Assembly (NCBI GenBank): GCA_026398535.1
Contig: JAPLSQ010000007.1
Coordinates: forward strand, 1 to 34,782
Direction: 5' to 3'
DNA length: 34,782 nt
From: Candidatus Sumerlaeota bacterium
GTDB lineage: Bacteria > Sumerlaeota > Sumerlaeia > Sumerlaeales > Sumerlaeaceae
Under the pieces are notes generated by a model that saw nothing but the letters and a program-made list of their open reading frames with translations, searched no databases and had not been told where the DNA came from. A program made the position numbers and the translations under genes. This document shows, one piece after another, positions 27,274-34,782 of this stretch (within the stretch, counting starts at the first letter, position 1; every line of letters begins with the position of its first letter).

Positions 27274-29331
27274 TTGACCACTGTGCCCACCGCGGGGGGT
27301 GAAACAGACCGCACAGGCCGTTCGGGCGGCAAAGCAATGAGAATTGTCGTCGTGACGACGGTGATGCTCACATTCATCTCTTTTTGGCGCGCGGCGGCAG
27401 TTGTTCTGAACGATCTTGCCAGTTCGGCTTATTATGCCGGCGGCATTGCAGCGGAGTCCATCGGCAAGGCCGCGCCATGGTTCATCCTCGCGGTCATGCT
27501 GTTTTCCTATGCCGTGCGCGCCGTCTATGTCGAAAGCTGTTCCATGTTTGTGCGCGGGGGCGTCTACCGCATTGTGAAGGAGGCCATGGGCAACACCATG
27601 GCCAAGATCAGCGTCTCGGCGCTGATGTTTGATTATGCGCTCACAGGGCCTATTTCCTCTGTTTCAGCGGGGCAATATCTTCACGGATTGTTCAGGGACA
27701 CATGTGTTCACATGTTCCACTGGCAGCCGCCCATCGCGGCGAACCATTTTTCCATCATCTTCGCGCTGGCGGTGACGGTCTACTTCTGGCTTCTCAACAT
27801 CAAAGGCATCGAAGAAAGCAGCGGCAAGGCGTTGCGGATCATGCAGGTGACGACGGTCATGGTCGCGCTGATCTTTGTGTGGTCGCTGATCACCATGTAT
27901 TGCAAGCAGCGCTATCAGATCGACGGCGGACTGCAGGTCCCTCCCTTCAAACCCGTTCTCGGTCCGGATGCAGCGGGGTGGCTTGACAATGTCCCATGGC
28001 TGAAAAATCTCGGCATCGTGGTGTTCATGGTCGGTTTCGGGCATTCGGTGCTGGCCATGAGCGGCGAGGAAACCCTGGCGCAGGTTTACCGCGAAATCGA
28101 GGCGCCGAAGCACAAGAACCTTTTACGCACGGGATTGCTGATATTCCTGTACTCGATGGTGTTCACTTCTTTCGTGACATTCGCGGCGGGTCTTATCATT
28201 CCCGACAGCATTCCGCTGAAAGACTACAAGGACAACCTGATTAGCTGTCTTGTAATGCAGTTTACCGGGCCAGGCGCGCTCAAGCTGCTCATGCAGGCGT
28301 TTGTTGTCGGCGTTGGCGCGCTCATCCTGTCCGGGGCAGTGAACACCTCCATGATCGGCGCCAATGGAGTGCTCAACCGCGTCGCGGAGGATGGCGTGCT
28401 TGACGACTGGTTCCGCCAGCCGCACGGGCGTTTTGGCACCACATACCGTATCATCAACCTTATCGGCATTCTTCAATGCGCAACCATCGTGCTGAGCGAG
28501 GGCGATGTGTACATCCTGGGCGAGGCTTACGCTTTCGGCGTGGTTTGGAGCTTCGCGTTCATGGGACTGGCCATGCTCATGCTGCGCTGGAAACACAAGG
28601 GCGAACGGGGCTGGAAGGTGCCGCTCAATTTTAAGATTCGCGGCATTGAGGTTCCGGCGGGACTGGGAGCCATCGTGTTCGTGCTTCTGATGGTCGCGTT
28701 GACCAATCTTGTTACGAAAAAACTTGCGACAATTTCCGGGCTGTCCTTCACGGCGGTATTTTTCATCCTGTTTACGATTTCCGAATGGCACAGCCATCAC
28801 AAGCGCAGGAAAGCGGCAATGGCGCATGAGCATAAGGAGAAATTCAGACTCGACCGCAAGAGCGACGTCACGCCCGAGGCGCTTGATCTTCCCGAAGGCA
28901 AGCACCGCATTCTGATTCCGGCGCGCGATCCCAACAATCTCGTTCATCTCAAGACAGCGCTTGAAGAGTCCCATGCAAAAGGCACCGATGTTGTGGTCAT
29001 GACGATCAAGGTGGAAAAGGGCGACCAGGCATTCCAGCATGTCTTCACAAGCGACGAGGAGAAGCTTTTCACCAATGTCGTGAACCTGGCCGAAAAGTAT
29101 GGGGAAGCGCTTGTGCCAATTGTTGTTTCATCAAACAACAGTTGGTTTGCGATTGCGCGTACCGCTTACGAATTACAGTGCGATGAAGTGTTGCTCGGTA
29201 AAAGCGAGCGAATTCCGCCTGACATTCAAATGGAGCAACTGGCGATCATGTGGGCGCAGGTTGCGGGCAACAAACCGATCATGTTCAGGATCATCATGGG
29301 GCCGGGGAAAGAGATCCGCGCCTCGCTGTAA
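27274..29331 (+). CDS. APC-superfamily permease fused to a C-terminal Usp-like domain (tandem copy 1)
   Basis: This 685-residue protein has about 12 membrane helices (about 25-500) in an amino acid/polyamine/organocation permease pattern. Blocks include TTVMLTFISFWRAAA, SMFVRGGVYRIVKEAMG, MSGEETLAQVYREIEAPKH and GANGVLNRVAEDGVLDDW. A cytoplasmic C-terminal domain (about 540-685, HRILIPARDPNNLVHLKTAL) has the alpha/beta pattern of universal stress proteins but lacks a clear G-x2-G-x9-G-S/T nucleotide loop (LLGKSERIPPD stands there). The substrate is unknown. The start is uncertain: TTG 27274 or ATG 27337 (residue 22). The next gene is a close paralogue. Confidence 0.82.
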   Translation: MTTVPTAGGETDRTGRSGGKAMRIVVVTTVMLTFISFWRAAAVVLNDLASSAYYAGGIAAESIGKAAPWFILAVMLFSYAVRAVYVESCSMFVRGGVYRIVKEAMGNTMAKISVSALMFDYALTGPISSVSAGQYLHGLFRDTCVHMFHWQPPIAANHFSIIFALAVTVYFWLLNIKGIEESSGKALRIMQVTTVMVALIFVWSLITMYCKQRYQIDGGLQVPPFKPVLGPDAAGWLDNVPWLKNLGIVVFMVGFGHSVLAMSGEETLAQVYREIEAPKHKNLLRTGLLIFLYSMVFTSFVTFAAGLIIPDSIPLKDYKDNLISCLVMQFTGPGALKLLMQAFVVGVGALILSGAVNTSMIGANGVLNRVAEDGVLDDWFRQPHGRFGTTYRIINLIGILQCATIVLSEGDVYILGEAYAFGVVWSFAFMGLAMLMLRWKHKGERGWKVPLNFKIRGIEVPAGLGAIVFVLLMVALTNLVTKKLATISGLSFTAVFFILFTISEWHSHHKRRKAAMAHEHKEKFRLDRKSDVTPEALDLPEGKHRILIPARDPNNLVHLKTALEESHAKGTDVVVMTIKVEKGDQAFQHVFTSDEEKLFTNVVNLAEKYGEALVPIVVSSNNSWFAIARTAYELQCDEVLLGKSERIPPDIQMEQLAIMWAQVAGNKPIMFRIIMGPGKEIRASL

Positions 29332-29439
29332 AGGCTAACAAAGTATTGACTGTTGCATCGATTTTGCCCGAATTCATCGGCACAATCAGACATGTCACGC
29401 GCTTAAGAAAGCGGGAATTATAAGAATGGGAGAGGAGTA

Positions 29440-31494
29440 TTGTCGGACATTCGAGTGAGCGACGCATCCCCGATAAAATCCCACACGACGACCAAGGTGG
29501 TTGTTGTTACCACCGTTTTGCTCACATTCATATCCTTCTGGCGCGCGGCGGCCATCGTGCTGAGCGATCTGGCCAGCACGGCTTATTACATCTGCGGCAT
29601 AGTCGAGCAGGCCATCGGCAATGGCGCACCGTGGTTCATACTTGCCGTGATGATCTTCAGCACATGCGTCCGGTGCGTGTACATTGAAAGTTGTTCTATG
29701 TTTGTGCGGGGTGGTGTTTACAGAATAGTCCGCGAGGCCATGGGCAGCACGATGGCAAAGATCAGTGTGTCCGCGCTTATCTTTGATTATGTTCTCACCG
29801 GCCCCATATCGGCCGTCTCGGCGGGGCAATACGTGCATGGTCTGCTGAACGACAGCGTTCGGAACTTTTTCGGCCAGCCGTTCCCGATCTCTCCGAACAC
29901 ATTCTCAGTCATATTTGCGATCACCGTGACAGCCTATTTCTGGTGGCTGAACATAAAGGGGATAGAGGAAAGCAGCGCCAAGGCTCTTCGCATCATGCAG
30001 GTCACGGGAGTGATGATCGTCATCATCATCGCATGGTCGCTCATCACCATTTATTACAAGAATGCCAGCCAGATTGATGGCGGTGTTCATTGGCCGCCAT
30101 TTCATGTTGAGGTGCGTCCGGAAAACCGCGCGCACACTCTTGGCTGGCTCAGCATGTTCCCGGGAATTGAATCGCTGACGTTTGTGCTTATTCTGGTCGG
30201 ATTCGGGCACTCCATGCTGGCCATGAGCGGGGAGGAGACGCTGGCCCAGGTTTACCGCGAAATCGAGGCGCCAAAACACAGGAACCTTGTGCGCGCCGCC
30301 ATTGTGATTTTCGTTTTCTCGATATCATTCACGGCGTTTGTGTCGATGGCCGCGGTCATGATCATTCCCAACTCGGTGCGCGGACAGTACATAGACAATC
30401 TGATCAGTGGTCTCGTTCAAAGTTTTGTCGGCCCCGAAAGTCTCAAACTGATCTTTCAAACGTTCGTTGTTCTGGTTGGCGCATCGATTCTATCAGGCGC
30501 TGTCAACACGGCCATCATCGGCTCCAATGGCGTGCTGAACAGGGTGGCTGAAGACGGCATTCTTGCTGATTGGTTCCGATTTCCGCATCGGCGGTTTGGA
30601 ACAACAAACCGCATCATCAGCATGATCGCGGGCCTTCAGATCGTGACGATCATCGTCAGCCATGGCCAGATCTACATCCTCGGCGAAGCCTATGCTTTCG
30701 GCGTGGTGTGGAGTTTCACTTTCATGGGGCTTGCCATGTTCATTCTGCGTTTCAAGTACAAGGGTGAGCGCGGCTGGAAAGTGCCCGGCAACTTCCGCAT
30801 CGGCGGGGTGGAAATACCCGCGGGTCTTGGGCTGATATTGCTCATACTGATCGCCGCCGCGGTGATAAACCTGTTTACCAAGCGCGTGGCCACCATCTCG
30901 GGCATCACTTTCACGGCGGCATTTTTTATCATATTTACCGTCTCGGAATGGCATACGCGCCGCCGTCATGCGCGCATTGCGCTGGATCACGCGCACACGG
31001 AAAAGTTCATCCTCGACAGAAGGAGCGACATCACACCGGAAGGCCTTGAATTGCCGGCCGGAAAATATCGAATTCTGGTTCCCGCCCGCGATCCATACAA
31101 TCTTGTTCATCTCAAGGTGGCACTGGAGGAGTCGCACGGCGAGGGAACGGAGTTGATCGTGATGACAATCAAGGTGGAGAAGGGCGAGCAGTCGTTCCAG
31201 CACATATTCACGAGCGACGAGGAAAGGCTTTTCACGAATATCGTGGCGCTTGCGGAGAAATATGGCGAGAAGCTGGTCCCGATCGTCGTGCCATCCAACA
31301 ATAGTTGGTTTGCGATTGCCCGCACCGCTTACGAGTTGCAGTGCAACGAGGTGCTGCTGGGCAAAAGCGAGCGGATTCCCCCGGATGTTCAGCTCGAGCA
31401 GCTTGCGATCAACTGGGCCATGGTGGCGGAGGATAAACCGATCAAGTTCCGCATCGTCACGGGACTTGGGGCGGAAATCACGGCTGATCTGTAA
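29440..31494 (+). CDS. APC-superfamily permease fused to a C-terminal Usp-like domain (tandem copy 2)
   Basis: This 684-residue paralogue of the preceding gene aligns end to end, with long identical stretches such as MSGEETLAQVYREIEAPKH and IFTSDEERLFTN/VFTSDEEKLFTN. It has the same 12-helix permease plus Usp-like C-terminal domain. The central loop (IDGGVHWPPFHVEVRPENRA) differs most from copy 1. The start is TTG 29440, preceded by GGGAGAGGAG (29428-29437). The 108-bp space between the copies holds no gene. Two copies in a row point to a local duplication followed by divergence, perhaps with different substrates. Confidence 0.84.
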   Translation: MSDIRVSDASPIKSHTTTKVVVVTTVLLTFISFWRAAAIVLSDLASTAYYICGIVEQAIGNGAPWFILAVMIFSTCVRCVYIESCSMFVRGGVYRIVREAMGSTMAKISVSALIFDYVLTGPISAVSAGQYVHGLLNDSVRNFFGQPFPISPNTFSVIFAITVTAYFWWLNIKGIEESSAKALRIMQVTGVMIVIIIAWSLITIYYKNASQIDGGVHWPPFHVEVRPENRAHTLGWLSMFPGIESLTFVLILVGFGHSMLAMSGEETLAQVYREIEAPKHRNLVRAAIVIFVFSISFTAFVSMAAVMIIPNSVRGQYIDNLISGLVQSFVGPESLKLIFQTFVVLVGASILSGAVNTAIIGSNGVLNRVAEDGILADWFRFPHRRFGTTNRIISMIAGLQIVTIIVSHGQIYILGEAYAFGVVWSFTFMGLAMFILRFKYKGERGWKVPGNFRIGGVEIPAGLGLILLILIAAAVINLFTKRVATISGITFTAAFFIIFTVSEWHTRRRHARIALDHAHTEKFILDRRSDITPEGLELPAGKYRILVPARDPYNLVHLKVALEESHGEGTELIVMTIKVEKGEQSFQHIFTSDEERLFTNIVALAEKYGEKLVPIVVPSNNSWFAIARTAYELQCNEVLLGKSERIPPDVQLEQLAINWAMVAEDKPIKFRIVTGLGAEITADL

Positions 31495-31553
31495 CACATC
31501 CCCTTGGGCGCTTCATCTTTGGATGGGCGGCACGGAGCGAACCGGCGCCGCCG

Positions 31554-31830
31554 TTACAGAAGTGACACCATTCGCGTGTAGGCATCGATGTCGAATTTGC
31601 GCCGCAATCCCTCCAGCATGAAACCATAATGGCGCTGGTCGGCGTCGGGGCCAGCGGCAGGTCAGGCCGAACACAACGACAAGGGGCAGGTTGCGCTCGT
31701 TGGCCTGCCGGATGGCGAATTCCAGCGCGTGGTTGCAGGCGGCTCGCTGTGATTGCTGCATCCAATAGAGCATCCAGCGTCCAGCTCGCGCGGGATGATC
31801 ATAGCAGATGTTGAATGCGCGACGGATGAA
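31554..31830 (-). pseudogene. Frameshifted N-terminal fragment of a class II DNA photolyase
   Basis: Directly after the glycosyltransferase stop (31831-31833), the same minus-strand frame reads RRAFNICYDHPARAGRWM, then LYWMQQSQRAACNHALEF, then AIRQANERNLPLVVVFGLT. This is the N-terminal photolyase domain of bacterial class II enzymes (LYWMQ-x-SQR, NHALE-x-A, LVVVFGLT). A one-base shift near 31655-31665 is needed to continue with PDADQRHYGFMLEGLRRKFD, the expected next block. That frame then stops at TAA 31554-31556. Nothing of the FAD-binding C-terminal two-thirds is present, so it is a dead fragment, not a gene. It fills most of the 336-bp gap between the permease and the glycosyltransferase. 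Confidence 0.72.
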
Positions 31831-33096
31831 TCATGCCATCAGTTGTTCATAGATTCTCAGCTGGTGATCGAGAACATCGTGGATGTCAAAATGCCGCAGC
31901 ACGCGGTTGCGGGCGCGCTGGCCCATTGCATGAGCCTGTTCAGGATTATCGAGCAGCCATGTGACACTGTCGGCAAGCGAGCGCGCATCGCGCGTGGGCA
32001 CAAGCAAACCCGTATCGCCGTCTGTTATTTCCTCCCGGCAGCCCCTGATGTTCGTCGCAACGGCTGGCAGCTCCATCGACATGGCTTCCAGAAGGGAGAC
32101 AGGCATGCCTTCGCGGTAGGAAGGCAGACAGAAGACATCCATCGCCGCGAGCATCGGCGCTGTGTCGTCCGCCATGCCAGTCAGGATGCAGGACTCCCTG
32201 ATCCCGAGAGATTCCAAATGCCGCGTGATGGATGATTCTCCCATGTCGTGGTCGCTTGGCAGGGTGCTGCCAACGACGAGGAAACGCGCTCGGGGATGTT
32301 TCAGCAGGATGCTTCGGGCGGCTTCAAAGAATTCGATGAAACCTTTTTCGCGCACGATCCGTCCAATAATACCGATGACGGGCGCATCGCGCGCGATGCC
32401 CAGGCGCTGGCGGATGTCCGCGCGGGCTTTATCGCTGAAATGCGCGGGATTGAATCGTTCCGTGTCCACTCCATTGTAAATCGTCTCGATGCGGTCCGGT
32501 GGGCATATGCCCAATGCAATGGCTGTCCGCTCATCCTCGCGGCTTACAGTCATGATGAAGTCCCCGCAACGGGCTCCCACTTTTTCGAGTGTGATATGCA
32601 AAGCGCGTTGCGGCGGCGGCATCTCGTCATGAAAATAAAAGCCATGGGCCGTATAGATTTTGACCGGCACTCCGGCGATGCGCGCAGCGACGCGCCCGAT
32701 GAGCGCCGCGATGGGTGTGTGCACGTGGATGACATCAAAGCGTTCGCGCCGCAGGAACCGCCATGTCTGCCACAGCGATGCGAGATGGCTGAGAGGATTC
32801 ATCGATCTTGCCACGGGATTCTCGCGAATGTCGAAGCCAGCGGAGCGGATGTCGTCGAAGTGCGGTCCGCGTGAACAGCAGATCGTGACCTGGCATCCAC
32901 GGTGTTCGAGCGCCCTTGCCAGCGGCAGAAGGAAGTGGAGGACGGTGAAATCCACGGCGCACATCAGAAGAACTTTTTTTGTGCGCTTGGCAGCGCGCGC
33001 GGGCTTATGGACGATGCTCTCCCGCATGCTGTCATTGTCCGGCTGGGTGCGCCGCCGGGATGTTGCGTTCCGAGTTTCCCGCCGTGCCCGAGCCAT
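31831..33096 (-). CDS. GT4-family glycosyltransferase
   Basis: This 421-residue GT-B glycosyltransferase likely works on the cytoplasmic face of the inner membrane in polysaccharide or lipid-linked glycan assembly. The N-terminal acceptor half contains DVIHVHTPIAALIGR and YTAHGFYFHDE. The C-terminal donor half has IGIIGRIVREKGFIEF and the EX7E motif EGMPVSLLEAM with GTGLLVP-like GDTGLLVP nearby. This close group (HVHTPIA...TAHGFYFH) is often found in exopolysaccharide loci. The first 40 or so residues are Arg-rich and precede the conserved KKVLLMCAVDF, so a later start is possible (ATG 33027). The DUF547 gene ends 27 bases upstream in the same direction. Confidence 0.88.
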   Translation of the reverse strand: MARARRETRNATSRRRTQPDNDSMRESIVHKPARAAKRTKKVLLMCAVDFTVLHFLLPLARALEHRGCQVTICCSRGPHFDDIRSAGFDIRENPVARSMNPLSHLASLWQTWRFLRRERFDVIHVHTPIAALIGRVAARIAGVPVKIYTAHGFYFHDEMPPPQRALHITLEKVGARCGDFIMTVSREDERTAIALGICPPDRIETIYNGVDTERFNPAHFSDKARADIRQRLGIARDAPVIGIIGRIVREKGFIEFFEAARSILLKHPRARFLVVGSTLPSDHDMGESSITRHLESLGIRESCILTGMADDTAPMLAAMDVFCLPSYREGMPVSLLEAMSMELPAVATNIRGCREEITDGDTGLLVPTRDARSLADSVTWLLDNPEQAHAMGQRARNRVLRHFDIHDVLDHQLRIYEQLMA

Positions 33097-33123
33097 CGGG
33101 GTGTTTGCCGTGGGAAATGCGGC

Positions 33124-33969
33124 TCATCGTCCTTCGTTCAACGACCAGTTGAAGGGATCAAGCACCACTTTCGGTTTGCGTGTGTTTATGTATTCTCTCT
33201 GCTGGGTGGAGAGGCGGGGCATGATAAATGCGAGCACCGGTTGCAGGCGGGTGGGATAACCGCTCAATTGCGAAGGGATGACGGTGTAAATGGTGTCGAA
33301 ATCCGGCGCGTGCTGATCAAAGTATTCCGTTATGTGAATCGTGTTGTCAGCGGTGTCGATACTGAAATTGGATGGAGTGTTGCAGAAGTTGTTGGAGATG
33401 GTTTCGAGCTGGTTTTCAAGGCCGGTTGGATTGTATGTTGTCATGAAAATCGGGGGCGAACTGCGCGCGCCCTGGCATATGGCAAGGAACACACGGGGAT
33501 CATAATCGATCGTTCTCAGAATGTTTTCGATATTCTGCAGGGAATATGCCGTGCGCCCGATGGGATGGGGTATTGTCCATACGCCGGGGACGGCATCCAC
33601 GCCGCGGCGCCGGCAGACATCGTAATTTTCCACGACTGTGTTAAGAATCAGCGCGTTATATGTGTTGATCCAGAAAGCCTTGCGGTCGTCGAGGTCGGCG
33701 GTCACGATGCGCGCATTGCTGGCCTTGGCGAGTTTTACCATGAAGCCGGACCATGCCTGATCGCGCTTGAGCCCCTGGTAATCGACAACCGTGTTGACAA
33801 TTTCATATCGTTCACCGAGTATCGTGTATGGGCGAATATACTGATTGATGAAGTAAGAATAGGGGAAATGATAAATCTCGAGCGCGCCCGGCACGGCATA
33901 CAGCGTGGCGGGAGCAAGCATGGACAGCCATGTAAAAATCACGCGTATGATATGCTTTCCCATGCCCAC
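33124..33969 (-). CDS. Secreted DUF547-family protein
   Basis: This 281-residue protein has a signal peptide (about 1-25, ending LYA). The DUF547 domain is recognised by VVDYQGLKRDQAW, DRKAFWINTYNALILNTVVENY and IENILRTIDYDPRVFLAICQGARSSP (shown in parts: INTYNALI, FLAICQGARSSP). The function of DUF547 is unknown; a papain-like fold has been proposed for the family, but I do not see a full catalytic set with confidence. It is the first gene of a probable two-gene operon with the GT4 glycosyltransferase and is divergent from the deacetylase gene across 80 bases. Confidence 0.8.
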   Translation of the reverse strand: MGMGKHIIRVIFTWLSMLAPATLYAVPGALEIYHFPYSYFINQYIRPYTILGERYEIVNTVVDYQGLKRDQAWSGFMVKLAKASNARIVTADLDDRKAFWINTYNALILNTVVENYDVCRRRGVDAVPGVWTIPHPIGRTAYSLQNIENILRTIDYDPRVFLAICQGARSSPPIFMTTYNPTGLENQLETISNNFCNTPSNFSIDTADNTIHITEYFDQHAPDFDTIYTVIPSQLSGYPTRLQPVLAFIMPRLSTQQREYINTRKPKVVLDPFNWSLNEGR

Positions 33970-34049
33970 ATTTCACCCCGCAACGACGCCACTATTCAAC
34001 TTTTTTCATTGTCATTGAATCATCCCGTCTTTCATTGCATGCTTCCTCC

Positions 34050-34782
34050 ATGATGCTCCCCGGCAAGTTGAAGTCAGATATTGTTGTCATGGCGTTTGCG
34101 CTTGTTCTCGCATCATCCTGGCTGGCACGAAACACTTTTGCGGAACAAAGTCGTGCGGAGACGGCTGAACTGCCGCGTCAGCGCGAGGGCATGATGGTGA
34201 TCATCTGGGATGATTCAGACAGGTTGAGCTCAATCGGGTCGGCATGCGGCATTACACCCGGGGATCTGCTTGGAATGAACAATCTCACTGTGGGACAACT
34301 GCGTTCAGGCCAGGCGTTGCGCGTTCCCGTGCCAATCCAGCTCAGACCACAAGCGCCATCCGGCATTTTTGATTCAGCCATGCAATTTCTTGGGCTGCGC
34401 ATTCAGGCGGGCGACGGGCAGAGCACAATGCCATTGCCGGCGGCTTTTGACACACGCCGGCCGGCGGAACGTGAAATATGGCGCGGAGTGCGAGGCCGGC
34501 GCAAAGTTGCGCTGACCTTTGACGCGGGCGGCGACGCCGATATGGCGCCGGAATTGTTGCGTGTCCTGCGTGAATACCGCGCTCAGGCGACGTTTTTTGT
34601 CACGGGACAATTCATCAAAAAGCATCCCGATCTGCTCAAGGAAATCGTCCGCGATGGCCGCCCCATCCATAACCATGCATGGTCGCATCCGGAATGCACC
34701 AAACTCACGGATGAAGAAATCCGCGAAGAATTGGCGAAAACAGAACGCGAGGCACAGGCCACGCTGGGGCGTTCCACGAAGC
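34050..34782 (+). CDS. LysM plus NodB-type polysaccharide deacetylase (CE4), 3' end cut by window
   Basis: The frame is open from ATG 34050 (or 34053) to the window end, about 244 residues. A signal peptide ends near NTFA (31). A LysM domain spans about 48-95 (SIGSACGITPGDLLGMNN, LRSGQALRVPVP). The NodB domain starts near residue 152 with motif 1 TFDAGGDAD (156-164), which supplies the catalytic Asp and a metal-site Asp. Motif 2, NHAWSH, supplies His209 and His213. Such enzymes remove acetyl groups from peptidoglycan or chitin-like sugars in a metal-dependent way; LysM would hold it on the glycan. Motifs 3-5 lie outside the window. No strong RBS is visible. Confidence 0.85.
   Translation, partial: MMLPGKLKSDIVVMAFALVLASSWLARNTFAEQSRAETAELPRQREGMMVIIWDDSDRLSSIGSACGITPGDLLGMNNLTVGQLRSGQALRVPVPIQLRPQAPSGIFDSAMQFLGLRIQAGDGQSTMPLPAAFDTRRPAEREIWRGVRGRRKVALTFDAGGDADMAPELLRVLREYRAQATFFVTGQFIKKHPDLLKEIVRDGRPIHNHAWSHPECTKLTDEEIREELAKTEREAQATLGRSTK

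Noticed and set aside
28123..29040. Long open frame on the strand opposite permease copy 1, with a similar one opposite copy 2 (30493-31497)
   Set aside because: Both are His/Arg/Asp-rich antisense shadows of GC-rich coding sequence with no family features. The plus-strand permeases are unmistakable.
32902..34053. 383-codon plus-strand open frame across the glycosyltransferase and DUF547 genes
   Set aside because: It spans two clear minus-strand genes and the gap between them and has no recognisable domain.

Overview
The window is a GC-rich stretch of bacterial chromosome with about 23 protein genes, one tRNA and at least two gene remnants. It holds mostly housekeeping and envelope genes. 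I see no phage, transposase, CRISPR array or rRNA. The host looks Gram-negative in envelope plan: it has a SurA-like periplasmic foldase, many signal peptides, and a pseudopilin whose leader is of the kind common in PVC and candidate-phylum bacteria. A pyrophosphate-dependent phosphofructokinase and very large repeat-built secreted proteins fit an uncultured lineage such as Sumerlaeota, Hydrogenedentota or Lentisphaerota. That placement is inference only.

Layout. Positions 1-3100 hold the tail of an unknown gene, a BMP-family nucleoside-binding protein and a GT-C-like membrane glycosyltransferase. tRNA-Arg(CCG) follows on the minus strand, then a 1285-residue membrane-anchored protein made of about 13 CarboxypepD_reg-type repeats (3257-7114). 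A 332-bp gap at 7115-7446 keeps the C-terminal remnant of an alcohol dehydrogenase. Positions 7447-13901 run on the plus strand: ftsW, a solitary nuoD, gap, tpiA and pfp, which form a lower/middle-glycolysis block without pgk. Positions 14025-16601 hold a DUF3313 protein, a GspG-like pseudopilin with a clear sigma-70-type promoter, and a two-PH-like-domain membrane protein. Positions 16900-22930 hold a UbiA-family prenyltransferase, hom, an isolated atpD and a SurA-like double-parvulin protein with a LysM-like insertion. Positions 22993-26757 form a minus-strand operon of a cohesin-like secreted protein, a YgeY-type M20 hydrolase and a YgeW-type carbamoyltransferase. An isolated, short atpC follows, then two tandem APC permeases each fused to a Usp-like domain. 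Positions 31554-31830 are a frameshifted N-terminal piece of a class II photolyase. The end of the window holds a GT4 glycosyltransferase and a DUF547 protein (minus strand), divergent from a LysM plus NodB polysaccharide deacetylase cut by the window edge.

Themes. Subunits of large complexes that usually sit in operons are scattered here: nuoD is alone, and atpD and atpC are separated by about 6 kb. Two decayed genes sit beside intact ones. The most unusual signal is an identical 24-bp sequence present three times, always on the same strand (17865-17888, 22962-22985, 26681-26704). One copy is read as eight in-frame codons inside a signal peptide, one lies in the C-terminal tail of the prenyltransferase, and one lies between two converging genes. 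The last two copies bracket the carbamoyltransferase/hydrolase/cohesin operon.
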